Positions 34,945-42,773 of a stretch of DNA of 64,000 bases are shown here, in pieces (the stretch's first letter is position 1; each line of letters opens with the position of its first letter). Under the pieces are notes generated by a model, which was not told the origin of the DNA, ran no database searches, and saw only the letters and a list, made by a program, of their open reading frames with translations. The DNA is taken from positions 1 to 64,000 of the forward strand of contig NZ_CAJFCI010000016.1 in the NCBI RefSeq assembly GCF_904061905.1, given 5' to 3'. Source of the stretch: Zestomonas carbonaria (GTDB lineage Bacteria; Pseudomonadota; Gammaproteobacteria; Pseudomonadales; Pseudomonadaceae). Both the position numbers and the translations under genes were made by a program.

Positions 34945-37900
34945 TTAGGGGATGAGGGACGGATCAGCGGCGTGTTGCGCGGCTGCGGCCGGCGGCGCGT
35001 GGGAAACCAGTGGGCGGTTGGCCAGCTTGCGCAGGGCGACGTAGAACACCGGGGTCAGGAACAGACCGAACAGCGTCACGCCGACCATGCCGGAGAAGAC
35101 GGTGATGCCCGTGGCGCGGTGCACCTCGGCACCGGCATCGGTGGACAACATGAGCGGCACGGTGCCGGCGATAAAGGCCACCGAGGTCATGATGATCGGA
35201 CGCAGGCGCAGGCGGCAGGCTTCCAAGGCCGATTCCACGATATCCTTGCCCTGCAACTCCAGCTCGCGGGCGAACTCGACGATCAGGATCGCGTTCTTGC
35301 ACGCCAGCCCTATCAGCACCACGAGGCCCACCTGCACGAACACGTTGTTGTCGCCGCCCGTCAGCCATACCCCGAACAAGGCCGACAGCATGCACATCGG
35401 CACGATCAGGATCACGGCCAGCGGCAGCGTCCAGCTCTCGTACAGCGCGGCCAGCACCAGGAATACCAGCAGCACGGCCAGCGGGAACACCACCAGCGCC
35501 GCGTTGCCCTGCGTGGCCTGCTGGTAGCTCAGGTCGCTCCAGTCGATCTCCATGCCGGCCGGCAGTACCTGCCGGGCTAGTTCGGTGACCTTGGCCATCG
35601 CTTCGCCGGACGACAGGATGCGTGGGTCGGCTTCGCCCATCAGGTCGGCCGCCGGGTAGCCATTGAAGCGGATCACCGGGTCCGGGCCATACGACTGCTT
35701 GATGTTGACAATGGAGCCGATCGGGACCATCTCGCCGCGGTCATTGCGTGTACGCAGATTGGCGATGTCCTCGACGCTGTCACGGAACGGACCATCGGCG
35801 TGCGCGATCACTTGCCACGTGCGACCGAACATATTGAAGTCATTGACGTAGGCCGAGCCCAGGTAGGTCTGCAACGTGTCGAACACCTCGGTCAACGGCA
35901 CGCCCTGCGCCTTGGCCTTCACGCGATCGACCTCTGCATCCAACTGCGGCACATTGGCCTGGTAGCTGCTGATCGGGAATCCGACACCCGGCGTTTGCAC
36001 CGCGGCGCCTTGGAACGCCTGCACGGCGTTCTGCAGCTCCCCATAACCCAGCCCCGCCCGATCCTCGATGAACAGCGACCAGCCCGAGCCACTGCCCAGC
36101 CCCTGGATGGGCGGCGGCATGAAGGCGAAGGTGAAGCCCTCTTCGATGCTGGAGAAGCGCTGGGTCAATTCAGCGGCGATGTCCTTGGCGCTTCTGCTCC
36201 GCTCCTCCAGCGGCTTGAGCATGAAGAAGGCCACGCCGCTGTTCGGGGTATTGGTGGATTGCAGGGGATTGAGGCCGGGGAAAGCGACTTCGTGCGCCAC
36301 GCCATCCACGTCCTTAGCGATGTCGGCCATCTTTCTCAGCGCCGCGTCGGTGCGCTCGATGGACGCGCCTTCGGGGAGACGAACACCCGCAATCAGATAC
36401 AGCTTGTCCTGTACCGGGATGAAGCCCGCAGGCACTGCCTTGAATATCACGCCCGCGCCGACCAGCAGCAACGCGTAGACCGCGAACACCGCGCCCCGGC
36501 GGCCCAGCGTGCGCGACACCGCGCCCTCGTAGCGCTGCGAACTGCGATTGAAGAAGCGGTTGAACGGGCGGAACAGCCAGCCGAACAGACGATCGATCAG
36601 GCGCGATGGGCGGTCCTTCGGCGCACCGTGCGGCTTCAGCAGCTTGGCGGCCAATGCCGGCGACAGGGTCAAGGAGTTGATCGCCGAAATCACCGTGGAG
36701 ATGGCGATCGTGACGGCGAACTGCTTGTAGAACTGTCCGGTGACGCCGCTCAGGAACGCCATCGGCACGAACACCGCGCACAGCACCAGCGCGATCGCGA
36801 TGATCGGCCCGGACACCTCTTTCATGGCCAGGTGTGCCGCTTCCAGCGGCGTGGCACCGTGTTCGATGTGGCGTTCGACGTTTTCCACCACCACGATGGC
36901 GTCGTCCACCACAATGCCTATCGCCAACACCAGGCCGAACAGCGTCAATGTGTTGATTGAATAGCCCAGCAGCAACAGCACCGCGAAGGTGCCTACCACC
37001 GAGACTGGCACCGCCAGCAAAGGAATGATCGAGGCACGCCAGGTCTGGAGGAACAGAATCACCACCAGCACCACCAGCAAGGTCGCTTCGAGTAGCGTCG
37101 TGATCACCGCACTGATCGAGTCGCGAACGAAAACCGTCGTGTCATACACCGAGCTGACCTTCAGCCCAGGCGGTAACGTCTGGCGGATCTGCCTCATCTG
37201 CTCCACCACCGCATCCCGGATTTCCAGTGCGTTGGCGCCTGGTGCCTGGAAGATGCCCACGCCGGCGGCATTCATGCCATCAAGGCGAGCGCGCATCGCA
37301 TAGCTGCCGGCCGCAAGCTCGATACGCGCGACATCAGCCAGGCGCACGAGCTGTCCGTCGGCGCCGGTCTTGAGCACGATGTCGCCGAATTCCTCCACGG
37401 TTTCCAGACGACCCTTGGCGTTGATCGGCAGCAGGAAATCACTGCCACTGGGCATGGGTTCGGCACCCAACTGGCCTGCGGAGACCTGCACGTTCTGCTC
37501 GCGCACTGCACGCAGCACGTCACCGGCAGTCATGTCGCGCGCGGCGATCTTGTCCGGGTCCAACCACAAGCGCATGGCGTAATCGCCACTGCCAAACAGT
37601 TGGGCATCGCCCACGCCAGGAATCTTGGCGAGCCGGTCACGGATGTGCAGGCGCATGTAGTTGCGCAGGTACAGCGAGTCGTGCCTGCCATCTTCGGAGG
37701 TCAGGTGCACCACCATCAGGAAGACCGGCGATTGCTTTTGCGTGGTCACACCCTGCCGACGCACGTCTTCCGGCAGGCGTGCCTGTGCCTGTGCGACCCG
37801 GTTCTGCACGCGTACCGCCGCCTCGTCCGGATCGGTGCCCGGGCGGAAGGTCACGGTCAGCTGTAGCACGCCGTCGGAGCCGGCAACGGACTTGTAGTAC

Positions 37901-38133
37901 ATCATGTCCTCGACGCCGCTGATGGCTTCCTCCAGCGGTGTGGCGACGGTTTCGGCGATCACCTTGGGATTGGCGCCCGGATAGACCGTGCGCACAACCA
38001 CCGAGGGCGGCACGACCTCGGGGTACTCGCTGATCGGCAGCAAAGGGATGGCGATCAGGCCGGCGGCGAAAATCACAATCGATAGCACCGCGGCGAAGAT
38101 CGGCCGGTCTATGAAGAATTTGGAAAAGTCCAC
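34945..38133 (-). CDS. RND multidrug efflux permease (HAE1, MexF-like)
   Basis: The 1062-residue inner-membrane pump has the full RND layout with twelve membrane helices. The N-terminal FFIDRPIFAAVLSIVIFAAGLIA is typical, and the proton-relay aspartates lie in GIVVDDAIVVVENVERHIEHG. Two large periplasmic loops carry porter-domain motifs. The start is a GTG at 38133 with AGGAGA seven bases upstream. It exports drugs or organic molecules with the adjacent MFP and outer-membrane proteins and most resembles the MexF branch. Confidence 0.93.
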   Translation of the reverse strand: MDFSKFFIDRPIFAAVLSIVIFAAGLIAIPLLPISEYPEVVPPSVVVRTVYPGANPKVIAETVATPLEEAISGVEDMMYYKSVAGSDGVLQLTVTFRPGTDPDEAAVRVQNRVAQAQARLPEDVRRQGVTTQKQSPVFLMVVHLTSEDGRHDSLYLRNYMRLHIRDRLAKIPGVGDAQLFGSGDYAMRLWLDPDKIAARDMTAGDVLRAVREQNVQVSAGQLGAEPMPSGSDFLLPINAKGRLETVEEFGDIVLKTGADGQLVRLADVARIELAAGSYAMRARLDGMNAAGVGIFQAPGANALEIRDAVVEQMRQIRQTLPPGLKVSSVYDTTVFVRDSISAVITTLLEATLLVVLVVILFLQTWRASIIPLLAVPVSVVGTFAVLLLLGYSINTLTLFGLVLAIGIVVDDAIVVVENVERHIEHGATPLEAAHLAMKEVSGPIIAIALVLCAVFVPMAFLSGVTGQFYKQFAVTIAISTVISAINSLTLSPALAAKLLKPHGAPKDRPSRLIDRLFGWLFRPFNRFFNRSSQRYEGAVSRTLGRRGAVFAVYALLLVGAGVIFKAVPAGFIPVQDKLYLIAGVRLPEGASIERTDAALRKMADIAKDVDGVAHEVAFPGLNPLQSTNTPNSGVAFFMLKPLEERSRSAKDIAAELTQRFSSIEEGFTFAFMPPPIQGLGSGSGWSLFIEDRAGLGYGELQNAVQAFQGAAVQTPGVGFPISSYQANVPQLDAEVDRVKAKAQGVPLTEVFDTLQTYLGSAYVNDFNMFGRTWQVIAHADGPFRDSVEDIANLRTRNDRGEMVPIGSIVNIKQSYGPDPVIRFNGYPAADLMGEADPRILSSGEAMAKVTELARQVLPAGMEIDWSDLSYQQATQGNAALVVFPLAVLLVFLVLAALYESWTLPLAVILIVPMCMLSALFGVWLTGGDNNVFVQVGLVVLIGLACKNAILIVEFARELELQGKDIVESALEACRLRLRPIIMTSVAFIAGTVPLMLSTDAGAEVHRATGITVFSGMVGVTLFGLFLTPVFYVALRKLANRPLVSHAPPAAAAQHAADPSLIP

Positions 38134-38219
38134 GGTGTATCTCCTGAATCAGGGACGAGTGGCCCCAACCTGCCGCCGAAGCGGCAGGTGAAGGCACGAC
38201 ACTGGGGGTTAGATGGCGC

Positions 38220-39482
38220 TTAGTTGGAGGCGTCGGCGCTTGCCGGGGTCGTGGAGACTTCCGTCATCGCCAGCTCGGGCTTGTCCGCCGCCCCAGGCAC
38301 GAACGCCTTCTGATCCATCGCGACCAGGGTGGGCGTGACGGGCATGCCCGGCATGAACACCCTCTGCACACCGCTGACGATCACGCGGTCGCCGGCGGCC
38401 AGACCCTTTTCCACCACGCGCAAGCCGTCGGCCATCCGGCCCACCTGCACGTCACGGCGCTGTGCCTTGCCTTCGGCGTCGACCACGTAGACGTACTTGC
38501 GGTCCTGGTCGGTGAGCACGGCCTTGTCGTCCACCAGCGCGGCCTGGAACTGGCCGCTGCCCAGCAACCGCACGCGTGCGTACAGGCCGGGGGTGAACAG
38601 GCGGTCCTTGTTGTCGAGCACGGCGCGGGCGCGGATGGTACCCGTGCTGCGGTCTACCTGGTTGTCGAGGAAATCGACCACGCCCGCGTGCGGGAAGTCG
38701 CTCTCGTCGGCCAGCGCCACCTGCACCGGCACCTCGCCGTCGCGCTCGCTCGGGCGCTCGCCCTTTCGCGCCATCTCGGCATAGCGCAGGAACGTGCGTT
38801 CGTCGGCGTCGAAGTGCACGTGCACCTTGTCCAGCGACACCACCGTGGTCAGCACGCTGGCTGCGTCGCCGGCGCTGACCAGGTTGCCCGCGGTGACCAG
38901 TGCACGGCCGGCGCGGCCGTTGATGGGCGCGCGTACCTGGGTCCATTCCAGGTTCAGGCGTGCGCTTTCCACTGCGGCCTGCGCGGCGGCGACGTTGGCC
39001 TGCGCCTGGTCGGCGTTGGCGCGGCGCTGCTCGTATTCCTCGGTCGACAGGGCCTGCAGGTCGGCCAGGCGCTTGGCGCGCGAGGCTTCGCTGCGGCCGA
39101 GCTCGGCCAGCGTGCGCGCACGGGCGAGTTCGGCCTGCGCGCGCGCCAGCTCGGCGCGGTAGCTGCGTGCGTCGATGGTGAACAGTACGTCGCCCTTCTT
39201 CACCTCCTGGCCTTCGGTGAAGTTGACGCGCTCGATGTAGCCGGAAACGCGCGGACGCAGTTCGACGTGCTCGATGGCCTCGATGCGGCCGCTGAACTCG
39301 TCCCACTGGCTGACGGTGCGCACCGGCACCGGGGCGACGCTGACCTGCGGCGGCGGCGCGTCGTTCTCGGCGGCCTGGCCGCTGCAGCCGACCAGCACGG
39401 CTAGGCTCAAGGCCAGCACGCTCGCACTGCCGAGGACCGATGTCGATCGCGAAAAGTTGCGGGAGCGGGTTTGCATGATCAT
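38220..39482 (-). CDS. RND efflux periplasmic adaptor lipoprotein (MexE-like)
   Basis: The 420-residue membrane fusion protein has a lipobox (LAVLVGC, Cys33), a beta-barrel and lipoyl half (VELRPRVSGYIERVNFTEGQ), a long coiled-coil hairpin (AELARAQAELARARTLAELG onward) and the returning lipoyl half (LNLEWTQVRAPINGRAGRA). It bridges the RND pump and the outer-membrane duct. I use the ATG at 39482 because GAGG lies eight bases upstream; an ATG at 39476 is an alternative. Confidence 0.92.
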   Translation of the reverse strand: MIMQTRSRNFSRSTSVLGSASVLALSLAVLVGCSGQAAENDAPPPQVSVAPVPVRTVSQWDEFSGRIEAIEHVELRPRVSGYIERVNFTEGQEVKKGDVLFTIDARSYRAELARAQAELARARTLAELGRSEASRAKRLADLQALSTEEYEQRRANADQAQANVAAAQAAVESARLNLEWTQVRAPINGRAGRALVTAGNLVSAGDAASVLTTVVSLDKVHVHFDADERTFLRYAEMARKGERPSERDGEVPVQVALADESDFPHAGVVDFLDNQVDRSTGTIRARAVLDNKDRLFTPGLYARVRLLGSGQFQAALVDDKAVLTDQDRKYVYVVDAEGKAQRRDVQVGRMADGLRVVEKGLAAGDRVIVSGVQRVFMPGMPVTPTLVAMDQKAFVPGAADKPELAMTEVSTTPASADASN

Positions 39483-39525
39483 GAGAAGATCCTCGTGAGT
39501 GGGCGAGTCTTGGTGGCGCTCGCCG

Positions 39526-40269
39526 TCAGGTAGCACGCGCCAGTGCAACGGCGTCGGCACCCGCAGGGAAATGCAGGCGGTCGGTGGTGTCGTTGGCTGC
39601 ATTCCAGACGCCTTCGGCCACATCCGTCGCGAGCGTCACGACAGAGATCTGGCCGAATCCCGCGAATACTTCATGGGCGTAGCGCTCGTAGGGCTTCGTG
39701 ATCAGTCCCTGCATGCGCTGCTGGCCGTTGGCGGCGAAGCTCGTGGAAGGTCCATATCCGGGCTCAACCAGCTTGACGCGCACGCCCACCGCCTTGAGTT
39801 CATGTTCCAGCGATGCCGTGAAGCCTTCGATCGCGGTCTTGCTGGCGGTGTAGGCGGCAACCAGTGGGAACGAGGCCAGCGTCACGCTGGACGTGACGTT
39901 GACGATCGTGCCGGCTCCGCGGTCGCGGAACCGCGGGATCACCGCTTGACACATCGCCATGACGCCGAACGTATTGGTCTCAAAGATCTCCCGCACCGTG
40001 GACATCGGTGTGGCCTCGAATGCACCGAACAGGCCGATGCCGGCGTTGTTCACCAGCACGTCGATGGGGCCAGCGGCCTCCATGGCCCGGTCGATGCTCT
40101 CGGGCTGGGTGACATCCAGCGGCAGAATGCGCAAGTTGTCCGAGGCTGGAAGCAAGTCTGGGCGGGGCGTCCGCATGGTAGCGATGACCTTCCAGCCGTT
40201 TGCCAGGAAGTGACGGGCGGTTTCCAGGCCATAACCGGACGAACAGCCAGTGATCAGTACAGTCTTCAT
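39526..40269 (-). CDS. SDR-family oxidoreductase, paralogue 2, first gene of the efflux operon
   Basis: The 247-residue SDR shows TGCSSGYG, NNAGIGLFGAFEATP, VTSSVT and YTASK motifs and is a clear paralogue of the product of 31893-32642. It is the first gene downstream of the divergent AraC regulator and precedes the adaptor by 43 bp. SDR-plus-RND operons under AraC control occur in soil Proteobacteria; the substrate is unknown. Confidence 0.87.
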   Translation of the reverse strand: MKTVLITGCSSGYGLETARHFLANGWKVIATMRTPRPDLLPASDNLRILPLDVTQPESIDRAMEAAGPIDVLVNNAGIGLFGAFEATPMSTVREIFETNTFGVMAMCQAVIPRFRDRGAGTIVNVTSSVTLASFPLVAAYTASKTAIEGFTASLEHELKAVGVRVKLVEPGYGPSTSFAANGQQRMQGLITKPYERYAHEVFAGFGQISVVTLATDVAEGVWNAANDTTDRLHFPAGADAVALARAT

Positions 40270-40322
40270 TTCGTACTCCGAGGTAGGTGGTTGACTCGGT
40301 GGGTACGTTAGGGAACTCTAGC

Positions 40323-40346
40323 CGGACCGTCGATATCAAATAATCC
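40323..40346. promoter_or_regulatory. putative AraC operator, copy 2
   Basis: CGGACCGTCGATATCAA (40323-40339) then AATAATCC lies in the 101-bp divergent region between the SDR/RND operon and the araC-type gene. It is a near-perfect repeat of the element at 32693-32716. Confidence 0.6.
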
Positions 40347-40370
40347 AATTTCTTTCAGTAATCGTCCAGC

Positions 40371-41267
40371 ATGAGTGACCCTCTCTCCGAAATCGTCCGG
40401 CTGCTGCGCCCACAGGCCGTGTTCGCCAACCCGATCAGCGGCAAGGGCAATTGGGCGGTTCGCTACTGCGAGTTCGGCAAGCCCAGCTTCTGCATCATGC
40501 TGGAAGGCAGTTTTCGACTGGCCGTGGATGGACACGAGCCGACAACGATCAGCGCCGGTGATTTCGTGCTGCTCCCCACGACTCCGGGCTTAACGATATC
40601 CAGCTTTGTCCCCGCGCCACCGGTCTACATGGACCCCAACCAGGTGCGGGAAGAGCGGGGCGAATTGCGCTATGGCGAGCAGACAGGCCGACCCGATATG
40701 CGCTCATTGGGTGGTTCGTTCATTTTTGATTGCGCCGATCCGGGTCTACTGGTGTCGCTGCTGCCGAAAGTGGTGCACGTGCAAGGTTCGATGCGGCTGT
40801 CACAGCTCGTCCAGATGATGGGCGAGGAGACCACGGATGAGAAACCAGGCAACGAGTTCATGCGCTCCCGGCTGGCCGAAATGCTACTTGTCGAGGCTAT
40901 GCGTTCAACTACGTCGGGAAGCGCCCCGCCGGGCCTACTCCGTGGATTAGGCGATGAACGATTGGCAGGCGTGTTGAAGCAAATGCATGCGCGTATTGAC
41001 CAGAACTGGTCGGTTTCCCAACTAGCCAAGATCGCAGCCCTGTCGCGGTCCAGCTTCTTTGAGCGATTCACGCGGACGGTCGGAGTCGCGCCGATGGAGT
41101 ACCTGCTCTCGTGGCGGATGGAAATCGCGAAGGAACTCCTGCGTTGCGACGAATTGTCTGTTTCGGAGATCGCCGAACGCATCGGCTATGGCTCGACGAG
41201 CGCGTTCAGCGTGGCATTCACCAGGCATGTCGGGCAGCCGCCCAGCCACTACGCGCGCTCAGTGTAA
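40371..41267 (+). CDS. AraC-family transcriptional regulator
   Basis: The 298-residue protein has an AraC_N-type cupin domain (CIMLEGSFRLAVDGHEPTTI, residues about 41-60) and a C-terminal pair of helix-turn-helix motifs (WSVSQLAKIAALSRSSFFERF and LSVSEIAERIGYGSTSAFSVAF). It is divergent from the SDR/RND operon and probably activates it in response to a small ligand. Confidence 0.9.
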   Translation: MSDPLSEIVRLLRPQAVFANPISGKGNWAVRYCEFGKPSFCIMLEGSFRLAVDGHEPTTISAGDFVLLPTTPGLTISSFVPAPPVYMDPNQVREERGELRYGEQTGRPDMRSLGGSFIFDCADPGLLVSLLPKVVHVQGSMRLSQLVQMMGEETTDEKPGNEFMRSRLAEMLLVEAMRSTTSGSAPPGLLRGLGDERLAGVLKQMHARIDQNWSVSQLAKIAALSRSSFFERFTRTVGVAPMEYLLSWRMEIAKELLRCDELSVSEIAERIGYGSTSAFSVAFTRHVGQPPSHYARSV

Positions 41268-41280
41268 GAACGCCTGCCGT

Positions 41281-41500
41281 TCAAGGAATGGAAGGGCCGC
41301 GCGTTCGTCCAATCTCCCATGTCGCACCACCACCATGCACCGTCGCGGCGAGTGTCGGCAGCGATGTCCTGTGCGGCCTTCTCCAGACTGCGCCCGCACA
41401 GCGTCGCCAATAGTTGCGCAGCAGGATTACGCGCTGCCCCCGGCCGCTCAGCCAGCCCCTGCTCGGCGAGGAGCTCGGCACGCTGTTGCAGCGCGTTCTT
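41281..41500 (-). pseudogene. remnant of a second relaxase C-terminus
   Basis: The minus strand ends with GGGATWEIGRTRGPSIP then a stop, closely matching the end of the intact relaxase (GGGVTWEIGRQRGPSIN). Upstream, SGRGQRVILLRNYW matches its ERRGQRVILARNLL. The segment between is deleted and the flanking frame is degenerate. This is a diverged, internally deleted copy that marks old recombination at the accessory site. Confidence 0.75.
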
Positions 41501-41538
41501 GAGCTTGAGTAAAGTGCAACGCTATTCGGACTTCGAAA

Positions 41539-41769
41539 TTGATCGCTGGGATTTCCCAGAAGATGCTGGCCCAGCAACTTCGGCAATTGGAGTCCAATGG
41601 AATCTTGTCGCGAAAGCTGTATCCGCAGGTGCACCCGAAGGTTGAGTTCCTGGCAGCGGATGGGGGGCAAGCCTTAAGTCGTTCTCTGGATGCAATGCTG
41701 AAATGGCCGGAACAGCGCCATGCCTTGCTGTCTGCACACGATGGCGATACGCCTCCAGAATCTTATTGA
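41539..41769 (+). pseudogene. N-terminally truncated HxlR-type regulator
   Basis: The frame encodes ISQKMLAQQLRQLESNGILS and a following wing, which align with the second half of HxlR winged-helix regulators (compare VSQKMLTQTLRSLERDGIID in the intact neighbour). The N-terminal cysteine and first helices are missing, replaced by unrelated sequence next to the relaxase remnant. It is followed by a good terminator. Confidence 0.7.
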
Positions 41770-41776
41770 GCGTAGG

Positions 41777-41806
41777 AAGCAAGCCGACCTTCGGGCTTGC
41801 TTTTTT
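41777..41806 (+). terminator. Rho-independent terminator after the HxlR remnant
   Basis: AAGCAAGCC (41777-41785) pairs with GGCTTGCTT (41794-41802) and runs into a T-tract, 8 bp after the stop codon at 41769. Confidence 0.85.
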
Positions 41807-41814
41807 GCTCGGGA

Positions 41815-42201
41815 TTACTCTTGGCGATCGGATGCTCCGTCATACAACTCCCGATTGCGCAGGACATCTTCGATATTCTTTTCCGCCCATAGACGCAGCT
41901 CGTCAAGCGCTGTAGCCAGTGACTCTCCCAGGGTGCTCAATGAGTATTCGACTTTCGGCGGGACAGACGCAAAGACTTTGCGGTCGATGATGCCGTCGCG
42001 CTCCAGAGATCGAAGTGTCTGCGTGAGCATCTTTTGCGAGACGCCTTCAATGTCCCGGCGCAACTCGCCAAAACGCCGCGGCCCTCCAAGCAGTAAGCCG
42101 ATGATGAGTACGGCCCACTTGTCGGCCACGCAGTCGAGCACCTGTCGGGTGGGGCACGTAGCTAGGTAGGGATTCCAAGGGGGGCGCTTCTCATTGGTCA
42201 C
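41815..42201 (-). CDS. HxlR-family winged-helix regulator
   Basis: The 128-residue protein has the HxlR pattern: an N-terminal Cys (LATCPTRQVLDCVADKWAVLII), GGPRRFGELRRDIEGVSQKMLTQTLRSLE and a PKVEYSLSTLGESL wing. The start is a GTG at 42201, just before a direct repeat likely to be its operator. It is divergent from the SnoaL-like gene. Such redox or electrophile sensors commonly control the adjacent detoxification gene. Confidence 0.88.
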   Translation of the reverse strand: MTNEKRPPWNPYLATCPTRQVLDCVADKWAVLIIGLLLGGPRRFGELRRDIEGVSQKMLTQTLRSLERDGIIDRKVFASVPPKVEYSLSTLGESLATALDELRLWAEKNIEDVLRNRELYDGASDRQE

Positions 42202-42228
42202 TTTTGGGTCCCTATATCACTTTTGGGT
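42198..42228. promoter_or_regulatory. direct-repeat operator between hxlR-type and SnoaL-like genes
   Basis: TCACTTTTGGGT occurs at 42198-42209 and 42217-42228 (19-bp period) in the divergent promoter region, the expected position for HxlR binding. The first copy covers the GTG start of the regulator gene. Confidence 0.55.
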
Positions 42229-42324
42229 GCCTTCTTGCGAAAAGGTATGTTAGCACCTAATCTCGCTGTGCTTGCCTTGAACCCACGGATGGGCAATCTA
42301 CACAACCCTATGAAGGAAGACTTT

Positions 42325-42720
42325 ATGAGCACAGAGCAGAACATTGAGGTCGTGCGCCGCTACTTCGATGCAGTGGTACGAGGAGACTTGGAAGCGGTCG
42401 GCGATGCGTTCAGCGGCGATATCGAATGGCATCAGCCAGGCAAAGGGGCACTCTCGGGACTGCATCGCGGTAAAGAAGCCGTCTTCACACTGCTGGGCCA
42501 GTTCATGGAGCGCAGCGGCGGTTCCTTCCGTATTGATTCCGTCGGCCCGTTGATGGCTCAGGGTGACCTCGTGGCGACATCGCTCCACTTCCGCGCAGAA
42601 AAGCCTGACGCTTCAATCTCCATGTCGGGAGTGGATGTCCTGCGCATCGCTGACGGGCGAATCCGTGAAGTGTGGCTCTTCTCCGAAGATCAGGCTGCGG
42701 AAGACGCCTTTTGGGGATGA
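42325..42720 (+). CDS. SnoaL/NTF2-like domain protein
   Basis: The 131-residue product has the SnoaL/KsdD-like NTF2 fold pattern: N-terminal helix NIEVVRRYFDAVVRGDLEAV, DIEWHQPG, a GREAV-like HRGKEAVFTLL helix, and the closing ADGRIREVWLFSEDQAA. I use the ATG at 42325, preceded by AAGGAAGA; upstream in-frame starts lack such a site. The function is unknown; relatives bind small hydrophobic molecules. It is divergent from the HxlR gene, its probable regulator. Confidence 0.82.
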   Translation: MSTEQNIEVVRRYFDAVVRGDLEAVGDAFSGDIEWHQPGKGALSGLHRGKEAVFTLLGQFMERSGGSFRIDSVGPLMAQGDLVATSLHFRAEKPDASISMSGVDVLRIADGRIREVWLFSEDQAAEDAFWG

Positions 42721-42773
42721 CCATCGAACTGTGAAGTCGAGGCTTCCTGTTCGCTCTTGCGGCGGGTGACGAT

